From: Mangrovimonas futianensis
GTDB lineage: Bacteria; Bacteroidota; Bacteroidia; Flavobacteriales; Flavobacteriaceae
Reading direction: 5' to 3'
Assembly (NCBI RefSeq): GCF_021245805.1
Contig: NZ_JAJJNF010000002.1
Location: 468,226-532,225, forward strand
DNA length: 64,000 nt
Under the pieces are notes generated by a model that saw only the letters and a program-made list of their open reading frames with translations, searched no databases and was not told the DNA's origin. Below are positions 52,685 through 62,182 of this stretch, piece by piece. Both the position numbers and the translations under genes were made by a program. The first letter of the stretch is position 1. The number at the start of each line of letters is the position of its first letter.

Positions 52685-53577
52685 TAGTTTTTGAGGTCTT
52701 TATTTGCACACCAAAAATCAAAATAGTTAAACCACTGCAAGGGGTATTTTTTAAGCATCCAAGTGACACTTTGTGTGTATTCTTCAAGAAGGCCTAAAGC
52801 ATCTCTATGTTTGGTGTGCGATTTTCTGGTGTAAAGGTGATAATGGGTATTGGTTTCTTTCATGACATACACAAACAAAACAGGAACATTTAATCGGGAT
52901 GCAAGCAAAAAAGGTCCGGCAGGAAATTTAGCCTTTTTACCCAATAATTCATGTTCTAAAAATTTTGAATTTTCAATATAGCGATCTCCGGTCATACAAA
53001 CAATTTCATTCCTTGCTAAAGCGGCATTAATTTCAAAAATGTGTGATAAATCTTCTTGAATAAGAATGAAATTGATATTGGATTTTTTGGTCACACTTTC
53101 CAAATAATCTTTGATGGCGGAATGTTCTACATCTGTGGTGAGAAGGCTTATGGATGCGTCTTCTTCTAGATCTCCAAAAAAATGTTCAGCTATTTCAAAA
53201 TTTCCAACATGAGCGCTAATAAGAACCCCTCCCTTTTTAGCTCTTAAAGTTTCTTCAATGAGGTGCATGCCGTCAAATTCATAAGTGAATTTTTCCCGAA
53301 GCCCTGAAGAAATCGCCACTTTATCAATGATGGTTTGCCCAAAAACGTAGTAGCTTTTAAAAATGCTAATTAGACTTTTGAATTTGGAATATCCTAAGCG
53401 TTTGTGAAAGTAATAATAGATAGCCTTAGAACCATCTAGTGCAAAGAAAACAAAATATGTAGCTACAAAATTAAGGACGAAATAGGCAGACCCCAATCCT
53501 AGGTTTTTCATACAAAATACAAATATTTTGTAACCCAAAACCGTTCCGCGGGATTTACCTTTCCACTCAGTAGCCAT
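52684..53577 (-). CDS. LpxL/HtrB-like lipid acyltransferase
   Basis: The 297-residue protein has the family signature SAHVGNFEIAEHFF (H-x4-E) and FPAGPFLLASRLNVPVLFVYVM. These enzymes transfer acyl chains from ACP to lipid A. Copies in aryl polyene clusters probably attach or supply the lipid part of the pigment. It is the second acyltransferase in the operon, besides the MMPL fusion. Confidence 0.87.
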   Translation of the reverse strand: MATEWKGKSRGTVLGYKIFVFCMKNLGLGSAYFVLNFVATYFVFFALDGSKAIYYYFHKRLGYSKFKSLISIFKSYYVFGQTIIDKVAISSGLREKFTYEFDGMHLIEETLRAKKGGVLISAHVGNFEIAEHFFGDLEEDASISLLTTDVEHSAIKDYLESVTKKSNINFILIQEDLSHIFEINAALARNEIVCMTGDRYIENSKFLEHELLGKKAKFPAGPFLLASRLNVPVLFVYVMKETNTHYHLYTRKSHTKHRDALGLLEEYTQSVTWMLKKYPLQWFNYFDFWCANKDLKN

Positions 53578-53598
53578 ACAATATTTTAGGGGCTGTAT

Positions 53599-53841
53599 TT
53601 AGCTTAATTTTCTTTCTATAAGGTTATAAAAATCTTCAAGGGATTTAACCCCTACAAAGTCTTCTCCTACCAATTTAACACCAAAATTAGATTCAACAGC
53701 TACCACTAAATCTACAAAATCTAGACTGTCAAGTTCCAAAGTGTCCTTTAAATTGGCTTCAGGTGAAATATCTTCACTTTCAACCTCAAATTCATCTATA
53801 AGAAAGTCGTTTATTTTCTCAATAATAACTTCTTTATCCAT
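53599..53841 (-). CDS. Acyl carrier protein
   Basis: The 80-residue acidic protein has the attachment site LELDSLDFVDL (Ser39). It is the second ACP of the cluster, encoded 2 bp after the ketosynthase gene (53844). The 21-bp gap downstream is the largest inside the operon. Confidence 0.93.
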   Translation of the reverse strand: MDKEVIIEKINDFLIDEFEVESEDISPEANLKDTLELDSLDFVDLVVAVESNFGVKLVGEDFVGVKSLEDFYNLIERKLS

Positions 53842-53843
53842 TG

Positions 53844-55067
53844 CTACACCAACATTTTTTTAATAATTAAGGCGGAATTTGTCCCGCCAAATCCAAATGA
53901 ATTGGACAAAAATACATCAAATTTTTTATCTAGCGTTTTGCTCACCAAATTTAATTTTGAAGCGGCTTCATCTGGAGTTTCTAGGTTTATGTTGGGAGCG
54001 ATAAAATCGTTTTGCATCATTAGCATGGAATAGATAACCTCACTGGCACCTGCCATCCAACACTCATGACCTGTCATGGATTTGGTGGAACTCACATAAG
54101 GTCCATTTTCACCAAATACTTCAAAAATAGCTCGTGCTTCATTGGCATCTCCTACAGGAGTAGAGGTGGCGTGGGCATTCACATATTCAATATCTGAAGC
54201 TTTAATGTTTGACTGTTTCAAAGCCATTTCCATTGCTCTGCTTGGACCATTTACATTGGGAGTTGATATGTGGTCGCCATTAGAAGAAAAGCCATAACCC
54301 AATACTTCTCCCAAAATGGGGGCGCCTCTTTTTACGGCAGATTCATAAGATTCTAAAATAAGCGTTGCAGCTCCTCCACTAGGAACCAGTCCATCTCTGT
54401 TACTGTCAAAAGGCCTAGAGGCTTGCGCTGGGTTTTCTGTATTGGTTGAGAACACTCCTAATCCGTCAAAACTACCCATGGCAATGGGATTAATTTCTTG
54501 GGCTCCACCACAAATAATGCATTCTTGCAAACCTGCTTTTATAAGTTGGTAAGCCATTCCAATGGAATGGGATCCGCTGGCACAGGCTGCACTGATAGTA
54601 AAATTGACGCCAGTCAGTTTGAAGATGGTGGAGAGGTTCATGGTGACCGAAGAATTCATACCTTGAAATATGGCTCCAGAACCTACTAATGTTGTGTCTT
54701 TTTTATCTCTTATTTTGTCATTGGACTCTACCACAGATTTGGCTGTACTGTCATTGCCATAAAGGATACCTACCTCATGGTTGTCGATAAAGTCTTGGTC
54801 TATCCTAGAATTTCTTAAGGCTTCAATAGTAGCCATATAGGCAAATTCAGTTTCCTCACCCATACTTATCCTTTGTCTTCTAGATAGCATGCCTTTTAAA
54901 TCGGGTCTATTGACCATTCCTGTAAGCGGTGATCGGTATCCAAAATCTATTCTTTGAGGATCTATGACAATACCAGATTTACCTTCGTACAAAGACTTTT
55001 TTACTTCCTCCAAATTTTCACCTATACAAGAATAAATACCCATTCCTGTAATTACAACTCGCTTCAT
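53844..55067 (-). CDS. Beta-ketoacyl-ACP synthase (FabF/B type)
   Basis: The 407-residue ketosynthase begins MKRVVITGMGIYSCIG. The triad is intact: Cys162 in SAACASGSHS, His in NAHATSTPVGD and His in GHECWMAGAS. The GHxxMAGA version matches KS enzymes in aryl polyene clusters. It probably works with the ketoreductase upstream and the ACP downstream. Confidence 0.93.
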   Translation of the reverse strand: MKRVVITGMGIYSCIGENLEEVKKSLYEGKSGIVIDPQRIDFGYRSPLTGMVNRPDLKGMLSRRQRISMGEETEFAYMATIEALRNSRIDQDFIDNHEVGILYGNDSTAKSVVESNDKIRDKKDTTLVGSGAIFQGMNSSVTMNLSTIFKLTGVNFTISAACASGSHSIGMAYQLIKAGLQECIICGGAQEINPIAMGSFDGLGVFSTNTENPAQASRPFDSNRDGLVPSGGAATLILESYESAVKRGAPILGEVLGYGFSSNGDHISTPNVNGPSRAMEMALKQSNIKASDIEYVNAHATSTPVGDANEARAIFEVFGENGPYVSSTKSMTGHECWMAGASEVIYSMLMMQNDFIAPNINLETPDEAASKLNLVSKTLDKKFDVFLSNSFGFGGTNSALIIKKMLV

Positions 55068-55078
55068 GTTCCCTTTAT

Positions 55079-55810
55079 TTATGAGTAAATTCCACCATTA
55101 ATATTAATGACTTCTCCAGTAATATACGATGCTTTTTTAGAAGCTAAAAAGGATACGACGTGGGCAACTTCTTCAGCCTCTCCAAATCGGTTCATTGGAA
55201 TCATGTTTTTTAATTCTTTTTCATCCAATTCTGCAGTCATATCAGATTTAATAAATCCGGGAGCTACTGCATTAACAGTGATTTTTCTTTTGGCTACTTC
55301 TTGTGCTAGTGCTTTGGTTGCGCCAATCAAGGCACCTTTAGCGGCCGAATAATTGGCTTGACCAGCTGTTCCCTTCACACCAGAAACTGAGGCAATGTTA
55401 ATGATTCTTCCGTATCTATTTCTAAGTAATTTCTGAATGAAGAAGTGGGTTACATTATAGAATCCATTGAGAGAGGTATTAATAACAGAATTCCAATCTT
55501 CTGATGGCATCCACATAAACAAACCATCTTTAGTGATTCCTGCATTGTTAACTATAACTTCTACGATAGCATCAGGATTATTGGTTTGCCAAGTGTCTAA
55601 GGAAGAGTTTACTTGTTCGGCATCTGAAACATTAAATTTTAATATCTCACCAGAATTTCCTAAAGCTTCTACCTCTTTTAAGGTTTCTAATGCTGCTTGT
55701 TCGTTACTGTTGTAATTAATAAGAATATGATAGTCGGTATCTTTTGCCAGTTGGATGCAAATTGCTCGTCCAATGCCGCGAGAACCGCCTGTGATTAGGG
55801 CACATTTCAT
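55079..55810 (-). CDS. 3-oxoacyl-ACP reductase (FabG family)
   Basis: The 243-residue SDR has the NADPH motif TGGSRGIGRA, NNAGITKDGLF, and the Ser-Tyr-Lys catalytic set in SVSGVKGTAGQANYSAAKG. It reduces beta-keto groups during polyene extension. Confidence 0.93.
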   Translation of the reverse strand: MKCALITGGSRGIGRAICIQLAKDTDYHILINYNSNEQAALETLKEVEALGNSGEILKFNVSDAEQVNSSLDTWQTNNPDAIVEVIVNNAGITKDGLFMWMPSEDWNSVINTSLNGFYNVTHFFIQKLLRNRYGRIINIASVSGVKGTAGQANYSAAKGALIGATKALAQEVAKRKITVNAVAPGFIKSDMTAELDEKELKNMIPMNRFGEAEEVAHVVSFLASKKASYITGEVININGGIYS

Positions 55811-55829
55811 TTATTATAGTTCGTTTAGT

Positions 55830-56957
55830 TTATTTAAATAATTCTAGGTTTTCAAACCATGTATTACCTAGGACTTCACCGTTGGGTTTGATAAAAGCCC
55901 ATTCTTTTTTCAGTTTGACTCTTGATAAGCCATCAATAAAGCCTTTGTCTTCTGTGGCACCAAAAAGGGCGCCAAAATTTACCGAGGAAATATCGTACTT
56001 ATCCTCAATTACTAAGTTGCCTTTTTTATCAATAAATCCCCATAATTTAGATGGTTTAACTGGCGCTAATCCATCTTTACTAAAAGTCTCAGCATCCTTG
56101 AATTGATAGTCAATAATTACTTGGCCATTGGTATCAATATACCCCCATTTTTTGTCTTTCATAACAGGGGCTAATCCATTGCTAAAATCTTTTACTTTGT
56201 CAAATTGGGGTTCAATAACCCAATTACCTTGAGTATCTATAAAACCCAATTGACCATCTTTTTTTGCAAAGGCAAGACCTTCAGAAGAGGTGAAATCCCA
56301 AATTTTTTCAGCGCCTGGAATCTCTTTAAATTGACCGTCAATTATTAAGCCTTTAGAGGATCCCATTTCAGCAACAACAGGGCCATTGGAAACTTGACCT
56401 ATTCCATCATATTCTGTTTTTACCAGATAGGCTCCAGTTTTGTCAATCAATCCCCATTTTCCACCTTCCAATACTTTAGAGTGACCATTTTGAAAAGGGA
56501 ACACTTTTTCAAACTTAGGCTGGACAACAACCGCTCCTTGGGTATTTATAAAACCTACCAAATCTCCATTTCTGATGATGGCCATTCCATCACTAAAATC
56601 ATAGAATTTATCCGTTTGTACTTGAGCAAGTGTTTTATTTCCAGATTTGTCAATGTAAAACCAATCATCGCCATCGGTAGCTAAAGCAATTCCAGAGTGA
56701 AAAGCCTTAACATCTTTAAATTGTGGTTTGATCACCCATTCTCCTTTTCTATTGATGTATCCCCAAGATTTGTCATCATTCATGGCTTCAGCCAAATCAT
56801 CTGAAAAACTTTTAGCGTCCTTAAATTGGGGTTTAATGTGCCATTCTCCAGAAGTGTTGACAAAACCAAATTGACCGTCTGTTCTGGCAAGTGCTAACTC
56901 TTGGCCATGACTGCTGAAAACAGCGATCATGAAAATAAAAAAGAATACTCGAAACAT
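55830..56957 (-). CDS. Secreted WG-repeat protein
   Basis: The 375-residue protein has a signal peptide (VFFFIFMIAVFSSHGQ). About ten WG-type repeats follow (for example KSWGYINRKGEWVIKPQF and KKWGYIDTNGQVIIDYQF), each about 33 residues. WG repeats fold into a beta-propeller-like surface for binding. Its reason for being in the pigment operon, between FabG and the ammonia-lyase, is unknown; surface display or cell-wall contact is possible. Confidence 0.85.
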   Translation of the reverse strand: MFRVFFFIFMIAVFSSHGQELALARTDGQFGFVNTSGEWHIKPQFKDAKSFSDDLAEAMNDDKSWGYINRKGEWVIKPQFKDVKAFHSGIALATDGDDWFYIDKSGNKTLAQVQTDKFYDFSDGMAIIRNGDLVGFINTQGAVVVQPKFEKVFPFQNGHSKVLEGGKWGLIDKTGAYLVKTEYDGIGQVSNGPVVAEMGSSKGLIIDGQFKEIPGAEKIWDFTSSEGLAFAKKDGQLGFIDTQGNWVIEPQFDKVKDFSNGLAPVMKDKKWGYIDTNGQVIIDYQFKDAETFSKDGLAPVKPSKLWGFIDKKGNLVIEDKYDISSVNFGALFGATEDKGFIDGLSRVKLKKEWAFIKPNGEVLGNTWFENLELFK

Positions 56958-56969
56958 GATTAATAGCTT

Positions 56970-58490
56970 TTAATGATTGATGAGGTACTCCTTAACTTTA
57001 TTGACATAGGGGTACATCACAACGTCTTTGGTAAAGATAGGGACTATATTCCTTATCTCATCATATACTTTACGTGTTTTTGAAGAAACCTGATCTTTAA
57101 CATTCAGATATTCAATAGCTTGAACGATAGTTATCAATTCAATGGCAACCACTTCAAATGCATTCTCTATGACTTTTTTTGTAATAAGAGCCGAGTTGGT
57201 TCCCATACTTACTATATCTTGATTGTCATTGTTGTTAGGAATACTGTGCACATACATTGGGTTTGACAGCATTTGGTTTTCTGCCGTTGTAGAGGTTGCT
57301 GTAAACTGCACTCCCTGCATACCAAAATTTAATCCAAGTTGCCCGAGATTAACAAATGGAGGTAGCATGTCATTTAAACGCGAATTTAACAAGTAGTTTA
57401 GCTGTCTTTCAGAAAGCATACTTAATTTGGCAACAACCATTTTAAGTTTATCCATTTCCAAAGACACATAATCACCATGAAAATTCCCGCCGTGGTAAAC
57501 ATGTTGCCTTTCCACATCCACGATAGGGTTGTCATTTGCAGAATTCACTTCTTCAATTAGAATTTTTTCCACGCTGTTTAAGGTGTCTAGGACAGGACCT
57601 AAAATTTGGGGAACACATCTTAAGGAGTAATATTCCTGGACTTTTTCTTTGAAGACAGAAACATCTTCGTTTTTAGAATATAAATGATGTTCTCTTTTTC
57701 TGGTTAATTGGCTATCTTCTAAATGCTCACGCATTTTCTTAGCAATTTCTCTTTGACCGATATGCTTCTTAGACTCGTTTAGCTCAAAGGATAAATGGTC
57801 GTCATATGCTTTCACTATTTCATTAATAGCAGCAGAAGAAGTGATGGCCCAATCCAGTAATCTTCTTGTGAAAACGGTATTGACCAATCCAATTCCAGTC
57901 ATTACTGATGTTCCGTTCATAAGTGCCAGCCCTTCTCGTAATTCTACAGAAATAGGTGTTAACTGTTCCTTTTCAAAAACCTCTTTGGTGGGTTGGTAAC
58001 TTCCTTGGTAAAAGACTTCGCCTTCGCCTATTAAAACTAAGGCCAAATGGGCCAATTGAACCAAATCACCACTGGCTCCAACACTTCCGTGTTCAAAAAT
58101 CAAAGGGGTAATATCTCTATTGATCAACTCCGTCATCAACATAACTGCTGATTTATGAATTCCAGAATTACCAAGTGATAGGGTGTTTAATCTAGCAACC
58201 ATAGCAGCTTTCACATAGATAGGAGGAATCGGGTTGCCAGTCCCAGAGGCATGACTGCGTATGAGGTTGTACTGTAATTCATTACGCTCAGAATCCTTGA
58301 TTTTGTATTGTGCCATAGGACCAAACCCTGTGTTTACCCCATATATGACCTTGTTTTCAGAAAATTCTTTAAGAAAATTAAAGCTCTTTTCTACAATCTC
58401 TAAAACAGAGTCATCCAATTGAAAATCTTGTTGTTCAAAAATGATTTGATAGAATTCCTTGATCCCTAGAGTCCCTTTAAGTGTCAGCAT
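56970..58490 (-). CDS. Tyrosine ammonia-lyase of flexirubin biosynthesis
   Basis: The 506-residue HAL/PAL/TAL-family enzyme has the MIO-forming triad A139-S140-G141 (VGASGDLVQ), Tyr50 in IYGVNTGFGPMAQY, LIRSHASGTG and PNNNDNQDIVSMG. It closely resembles, from memory, the characterised tyrosine ammonia-lyase of F. johnsoniae. It deaminates tyrosine to 4-coumarate, the aryl starter. It is the first gene of the 33-gene operon, and its upstream TAAATTTG box (58559-58566) is the likely operon promoter. Confidence 0.92.
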   Translation of the reverse strand: MLTLKGTLGIKEFYQIIFEQQDFQLDDSVLEIVEKSFNFLKEFSENKVIYGVNTGFGPMAQYKIKDSERNELQYNLIRSHASGTGNPIPPIYVKAAMVARLNTLSLGNSGIHKSAVMLMTELINRDITPLIFEHGSVGASGDLVQLAHLALVLIGEGEVFYQGSYQPTKEVFEKEQLTPISVELREGLALMNGTSVMTGIGLVNTVFTRRLLDWAITSSAAINEIVKAYDDHLSFELNESKKHIGQREIAKKMREHLEDSQLTRKREHHLYSKNEDVSVFKEKVQEYYSLRCVPQILGPVLDTLNSVEKILIEEVNSANDNPIVDVERQHVYHGGNFHGDYVSLEMDKLKMVVAKLSMLSERQLNYLLNSRLNDMLPPFVNLGQLGLNFGMQGVQFTATSTTAENQMLSNPMYVHSIPNNNDNQDIVSMGTNSALITKKVIENAFEVVAIELITIVQAIEYLNVKDQVSSKTRKVYDEIRNIVPIFTKDVVMYPYVNKVKEYLINH

Positions 58491-58558
58491 TAATATTTAT
58501 TGGATTTTTTTTGTGAAAAATTTAAATAACTTGAACTAAAAATAGTTAATTTGGATTG

Positions 58559-58566
58559 CAAATTTA
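58559..58566 (-). promoter_or_regulatory. Candidate -7 element of the flexirubin operon
   Basis: The minus strand reads TAAATTTG, 68 bp upstream of the ammonia-lyase ATG. No well-spaced TTG is seen upstream. It lies in the 108-bp divergent region shared with the halogenase-like gene. Confidence 0.4.
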
Positions 58567-58598
58567 ATATAATAAATGAATTATATAGCTGATTGATT

Positions 58599-59843
58599 AT
58601 GATGGATGTGCAAGTAGATGTGTTAATTATTGGTGCTGGTCCTTCAGGATGTGTGGCAGCCTCTTATTTATTTAACCAAGGCCATCGTGTGAAAGTGGTT
58701 GAAAAGAGCCATTTCCCGAGGTTTGTAATAGGTGAGAGCTTGCTCCCTAGGTGCATGGACCATTTTGAAGAAGTTGGTTTGCTAGATTGCTTAAAGGAAC
58801 GAAATTATGAAGTTAAGGCGGGAGCCCGATTTCTTAGGGATGATGTGGTTTGTAATTTTGATTTTAGCCAAAAGCATACCGAAGGATGGGATTGGACTTG
58901 GCAAGTACCTAGAGCCGATTTTGATCACACCTTGACTCAAGAACTTATAAAACGAGGCGTAGATATTCAATTTGGTCATGAGGTATTGGATGTACAAATT
59001 CAGGAGGATGGAAGTTCGACAACCCAAATAAAGAATGACCAAGGAGAATCCTATCAGGTAAACGCTAAATTTATAGTCGATTCTAGTGGTTACGGTAGGG
59101 TGCTTCCTCGCTTGTTGGATTTGGATAAACCCTCTTCCATTCCAGAGCACTCCTCTATTTTTACTCATGTTAAAGATTTAAAGCGCCCAGAGGGAAGAGA
59201 AGGAACCCTAATTACCTTTGATGTATTGGATACAGATACTTGGTTTTGGGTTATCCCTTTTTCAAATGGTATTACCAGTATCGGTTTTGTTGGAAAAAAT
59301 GAATTGATAGATTCATACAGCGGTCCTAATACTGAACGAATGAAAGCCATGTTGAAGCTTACAGAATATTACCATTCTAGGTTTGAAGGTTTGGAGTTTG
59401 AGTTCGAGCCCGTTTGTATTAGAAATTATTCCAAAGCCGTTAAAAAGTTTTATGGAAAGGGCTTTGTGCTAACAGGCAATAGTGCCGAATTCTTAGACCC
59501 TGTGTTTTCTTCAGGGGTTACTTTTGCTACAGAATCTGCCTTACAATCGTCTAAATTGATTTCAAAAGAACTAAATGGCGAGACCGTAGATTGGGAAAAA
59601 GACTATGCCGATTACATTAAATATGGCGTAAATGTATTTGCTACTTATGTGAAGGAATGGTACACGGGTAATTTACAGACCTTGTTTTTCCATCGTCCTG
59701 AGAACTTAGAGGTTAAAAAACAAATATGTGCGGTATTGGCTGGTTATGTTTGGGATGAAACCAATCCATTTGTAAAGAAACATGATCGTATTGTAGCCAA
59801 TTTGGCTCATGTGATCGATATGCAAAAAAAAATGAGCGAATAG
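58599..59843 (+). CDS. Flavin-dependent halogenase/monooxygenase-like enzyme
   Basis: The 414-residue protein (ATG 58599 preferred over the TTG at 58593) has the FAD motif IIGAGPSGCVAASYL and RFVIGESLLPRCM. WFWVIP fits the WxWxIP motif of flavin-dependent halogenases. The second FAD motif is GFVLTGNSAEFLDPVFSSG. It may chlorinate or hydroxylate the flexirubin aromatic rings. It is divergent from the operon and shares its control region. Confidence 0.82.
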   Translation: MMDVQVDVLIIGAGPSGCVAASYLFNQGHRVKVVEKSHFPRFVIGESLLPRCMDHFEEVGLLDCLKERNYEVKAGARFLRDDVVCNFDFSQKHTEGWDWTWQVPRADFDHTLTQELIKRGVDIQFGHEVLDVQIQEDGSSTTQIKNDQGESYQVNAKFIVDSSGYGRVLPRLLDLDKPSSIPEHSSIFTHVKDLKRPEGREGTLITFDVLDTDTWFWVIPFSNGITSIGFVGKNELIDSYSGPNTERMKAMLKLTEYYHSRFEGLEFEFEPVCIRNYSKAVKKFYGKGFVLTGNSAEFLDPVFSSGVTFATESALQSSKLISKELNGETVDWEKDYADYIKYGVNVFATYVKEWYTGNLQTLFFHRPENLEVKKQICAVLAGYVWDETNPFVKKHDRIVANLAHVIDMQKKMSE

Positions 59844-59860
59844 ATTTCTATTCGCTCATT
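59828..59860 (-). terminator. Terminator for the 59884 gene, inside the halogenase 3' end
   Basis: GAGCGAATAGA and TCTATTCGCTC form a long stem with a very short loop, centred on 59845. On the minus strand the stem is followed by nine T, encoded by the Lys codons just before the halogenase stop. It therefore terminates leftward transcripts and lacks a T tract on the plus strand. Confidence 0.65.
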
Positions 59861-59883
59861 ACATCTTCTTTATCAAATAAATT

Positions 59884-60489
59884 TTATTTGTTGTTTTTGT
59901 ACATATGCTTTGTCAAGGCTCTTGCAAAAATGATATAGGCATCAGCAATTCTTTGTCCAGAATTGAAATCAAATCCCCCATTTCCTTGTCCTTCAATTTT
60001 TGTGTAATCCACTGAAAAAATTACATTATCAGGAGCATCATTTTTATAAACGCTTAAGGTCACTTCAAGTTTTGAATTATGTCTTACCACACCCACATTA
60101 TAACCTGGGTAAATGAAGGTAGTATGAATTTTCATGGTATATTCTGCATTGGGTAAGTCTTTCCCAACTTTTACAGCGCCATCTTTATATCTGTCGTTGA
60201 ACGTATTAATGAAATTTGGCTCGTAAAATTCTTCTCTGTCTGAAAACCAAGACTTTTTAAAAGCCTCTCCTGTTCCTGGTTCTTTTTCTTCTCTTTTTGC
60301 CATTTTGTCTTTTAAAAATTCTTCCTCAGAATCATATTTAGGAATGGTTAAATCAGAGTAATCAAATACCACATTATAGGCGGTAATACCTTTAAGGTTA
60401 CTCCAGTCTCCTTTGGTCACCTTAGCCTTTTGCGCAGTTAGGTTAGTTGTAATAAATAAACTTAGGGCAATAAATAATAGTTTTTTCAT
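59884..60489 (-). CDS. Secreted hypothetical protein
   Basis: The 201-residue protein from ATG 60489 has a signal peptide (KKLLFIALSLFITTNLTAQ). The mature part includes ITAYNVVFDYSDLTIPKYDSEEEF, and later VDYTKIEGQGNGGFDFN. An in-frame ATG at 60519 would only add a non-signal extension. No family is recognised. It converges with the halogenase gene and has its own terminator. Confidence 0.7.
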   Translation of the reverse strand: MKKLLFIALSLFITTNLTAQKAKVTKGDWSNLKGITAYNVVFDYSDLTIPKYDSEEEFLKDKMAKREEKEPGTGEAFKKSWFSDREEFYEPNFINTFNDRYKDGAVKVGKDLPNAEYTMKIHTTFIYPGYNVGVVRHNSKLEVTLSVYKNDAPDNVIFSVDYTKIEGQGNGGFDFNSGQRIADAYIIFARALTKHMYKNNK

Positions 60490-60645
60490 TATAGATGAAT
60501 AGTTTAGATTAAGTCTCAAATCTAAACAAATACCATTATAGAAAACAAGTAGGAAATAGATTATTTCAAAGAAAAATATGAAGATAACTCCTAAATTTTC
60601 ATTGTATTTTTAACCTTTGAATTCAAGGTTGAATTTACATGAAAA

Positions 60646-61335
60646 TTAGTCATTCATTTTTCCTTCAATCTCGTTAGAATAGATTTGATGGTCGCCAAAA
60701 CTAAATTTCACTCTAAACTTGGTATTATTGGTGCCCTTGTTTTGCCTTAAAGTAGAAATGGCAATTTCATTTGGAGGTAAGTAGAACTGGGTCAACCCGG
60801 TCCCGCAATCGTACATCAACGGACTTTCAATTTGCATCCAGTTTCCCAAAGAGTCTTGAGCCTCTGTTACGATAGGTAAAATCTCTCCAAATCCAATGCT
60901 CAAAGTATCATTGCTTTGGTTTCTAATAAATATAGGGTAGGATTTTTTATTGACTCTCCGCTCGGGTTCTTGTTCATATTCCCATACACCCATTGGGAAT
61001 CCAATGGTTTGCGAGGTGTCAATATAGATTTCTAAGTCATCGACTTCCGGACTTCTGTATTTGTTCCAATCTTCGACACGGTAACCAACCTTTGCAGTTT
61101 TGTAATAAGGTTGGATGGAGTCGTTCATTTTACCAATATAGACTGGTGAAAACTGTGCCTCACGACCCAATAATAGGGTGTCTAAAACCAGGGTGTTGTC
61201 AAAACGGTCATGAAGTACCAAATCTGAAAAGACTAAGTTTTTTGATCCTTCAATATCTTCAGATGATTGTTTCTTCTCGTTTTGGCAAGCGGTTAAAACA
61301 AGAAACAGCACTATTATGGTTGCGACAAATTTCAT
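60646..61335 (-). CDS. Putative lipoprotein of unknown function
   Basis: The 229-residue protein has a lipoprotein signal (VATIIVLFLVLTACQN, Cys17) and a predicted beta-sandwich domain (VLHDRFDNTLVLDTLLLGRE, FRVKFSFGDHQIYSNE). It is transcribed alone; 126 bp lie between its stop and the 59884 gene. No family is recognised. Confidence 0.7.
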   Translation of the reverse strand: MKFVATIIVLFLVLTACQNEKKQSSEDIEGSKNLVFSDLVLHDRFDNTLVLDTLLLGREAQFSPVYIGKMNDSIQPYYKTAKVGYRVEDWNKYRSPEVDDLEIYIDTSQTIGFPMGVWEYEQEPERRVNKKSYPIFIRNQSNDTLSIGFGEILPIVTEAQDSLGNWMQIESPLMYDCGTGLTQFYLPPNEIAISTLRQNKGTNNTKFRVKFSFGDHQIYSNEIEGKMND

Positions 61336-61513
61336 TTTTTTGATGTCTTTATTTTAGACACTAGTTGGGTTAACTAATTGCTTCAAGACGGGTTAAAGTT
61401 AGTGATTTTTGGGTTAGTATTTAATTTGCCATTGGAGTTAACGATTCTCTGTAGGTTTATGGACGTCTTTAGCATGGTAAAAGGAAAGGGTTTATCTTAA
61501 TATTTATAACATA

Positions 61514-61921
61514 TTACCCACTGACCTTAATTCGTTTATATTCTGTCCTGGTTTTAGTCAGTTCAGATTTTTTATTAATGTAAAATTCAATTTTCTCCTC
61601 GGTGATTTTTACAATCCATTTATTTGGTCCTCTAGAATTGCATCCCATTTCTTTTAGAATGTATAAATCATTTTCTTTGATGACATTACCACTGATACTT
61701 ATAATATTATCGCCCTTGTAATACTTTTTCCAATTATTTTTATCAACATTAAAACTTTTCCAAGAAAAAGTTGAATCTGCTTTTATGATTAACTCTGAAA
61801 CGCCATATGGATAATTAACACCTTGGTCATTGCCATGTGTTATATAAACTTTGTCATTTTCAATACTCTGGGATTTTAAATTAATTAGAAAGAATAACAA
61901 TATAATTGGTAGCTGTTTCAT
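61514..61921 (-). CDS. Secreted hypothetical protein
   Basis: The 135-residue protein has a signal peptide (KQLPIILLFFLINLKSQS). A lipocalin-like run of short beta strands follows (LIIKADSTFSWKSFN, IISISGNVIKEND). It overlaps the upstream gene by 4 bp (ATGA type), so the two are co-transcribed. No family is recognised. Confidence 0.65.
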   Translation of the reverse strand: MKQLPIILLFFLINLKSQSIENDKVYITHGNDQGVNYPYGVSELIIKADSTFSWKSFNVDKNNWKKYYKGDNIISISGNVIKENDLYILKEMGCNSRGPNKWIVKITEEKIEFYINKKSELTKTRTEYKRIKVSG

Positions 61922-62169
61922 TTTTTAGGTCGTTTTTTTAAAGTTCCATCTTCGTTAATAAATTCAAATTGATGAGATAACTCAATTATTTTACCTCCTT
62001 GTTGAATAAAAGAACCAAACAATCCATTCCAACTTTCAAAATCAGAATCCGATTTAGAATCCCATCTAATCATTCCATAAAAATTAGCTTTGTCAAGTTC
62101 AGACTTAACCACAATTCCGAATTCGCCATTAAGAGAAACTTTCATTCCAATTTCAAAATCGTTTTTCAT
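61918..62169 (-). CDS. Small soluble hypothetical protein
   Basis: The 83-residue protein from ATG 62169 (MKNDFEIGMKVSLNGEFGIV) has a short SH3-like beta pattern. It ends in DGTLKKRPKK. The frame continues upstream to 62244 but that part lies in the repeat, so the shorter form is preferred. First gene of a two-gene unit. Confidence 0.6.
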   Translation of the reverse strand: MKNDFEIGMKVSLNGEFGIVVKSELDKANFYGMIRWDSKSDSDFESWNGLFGSFIQQGGKIIELSHQFEFINEDGTLKKRPKK

Positions 62170-62182
62170 TTTTTCAGCTTGT

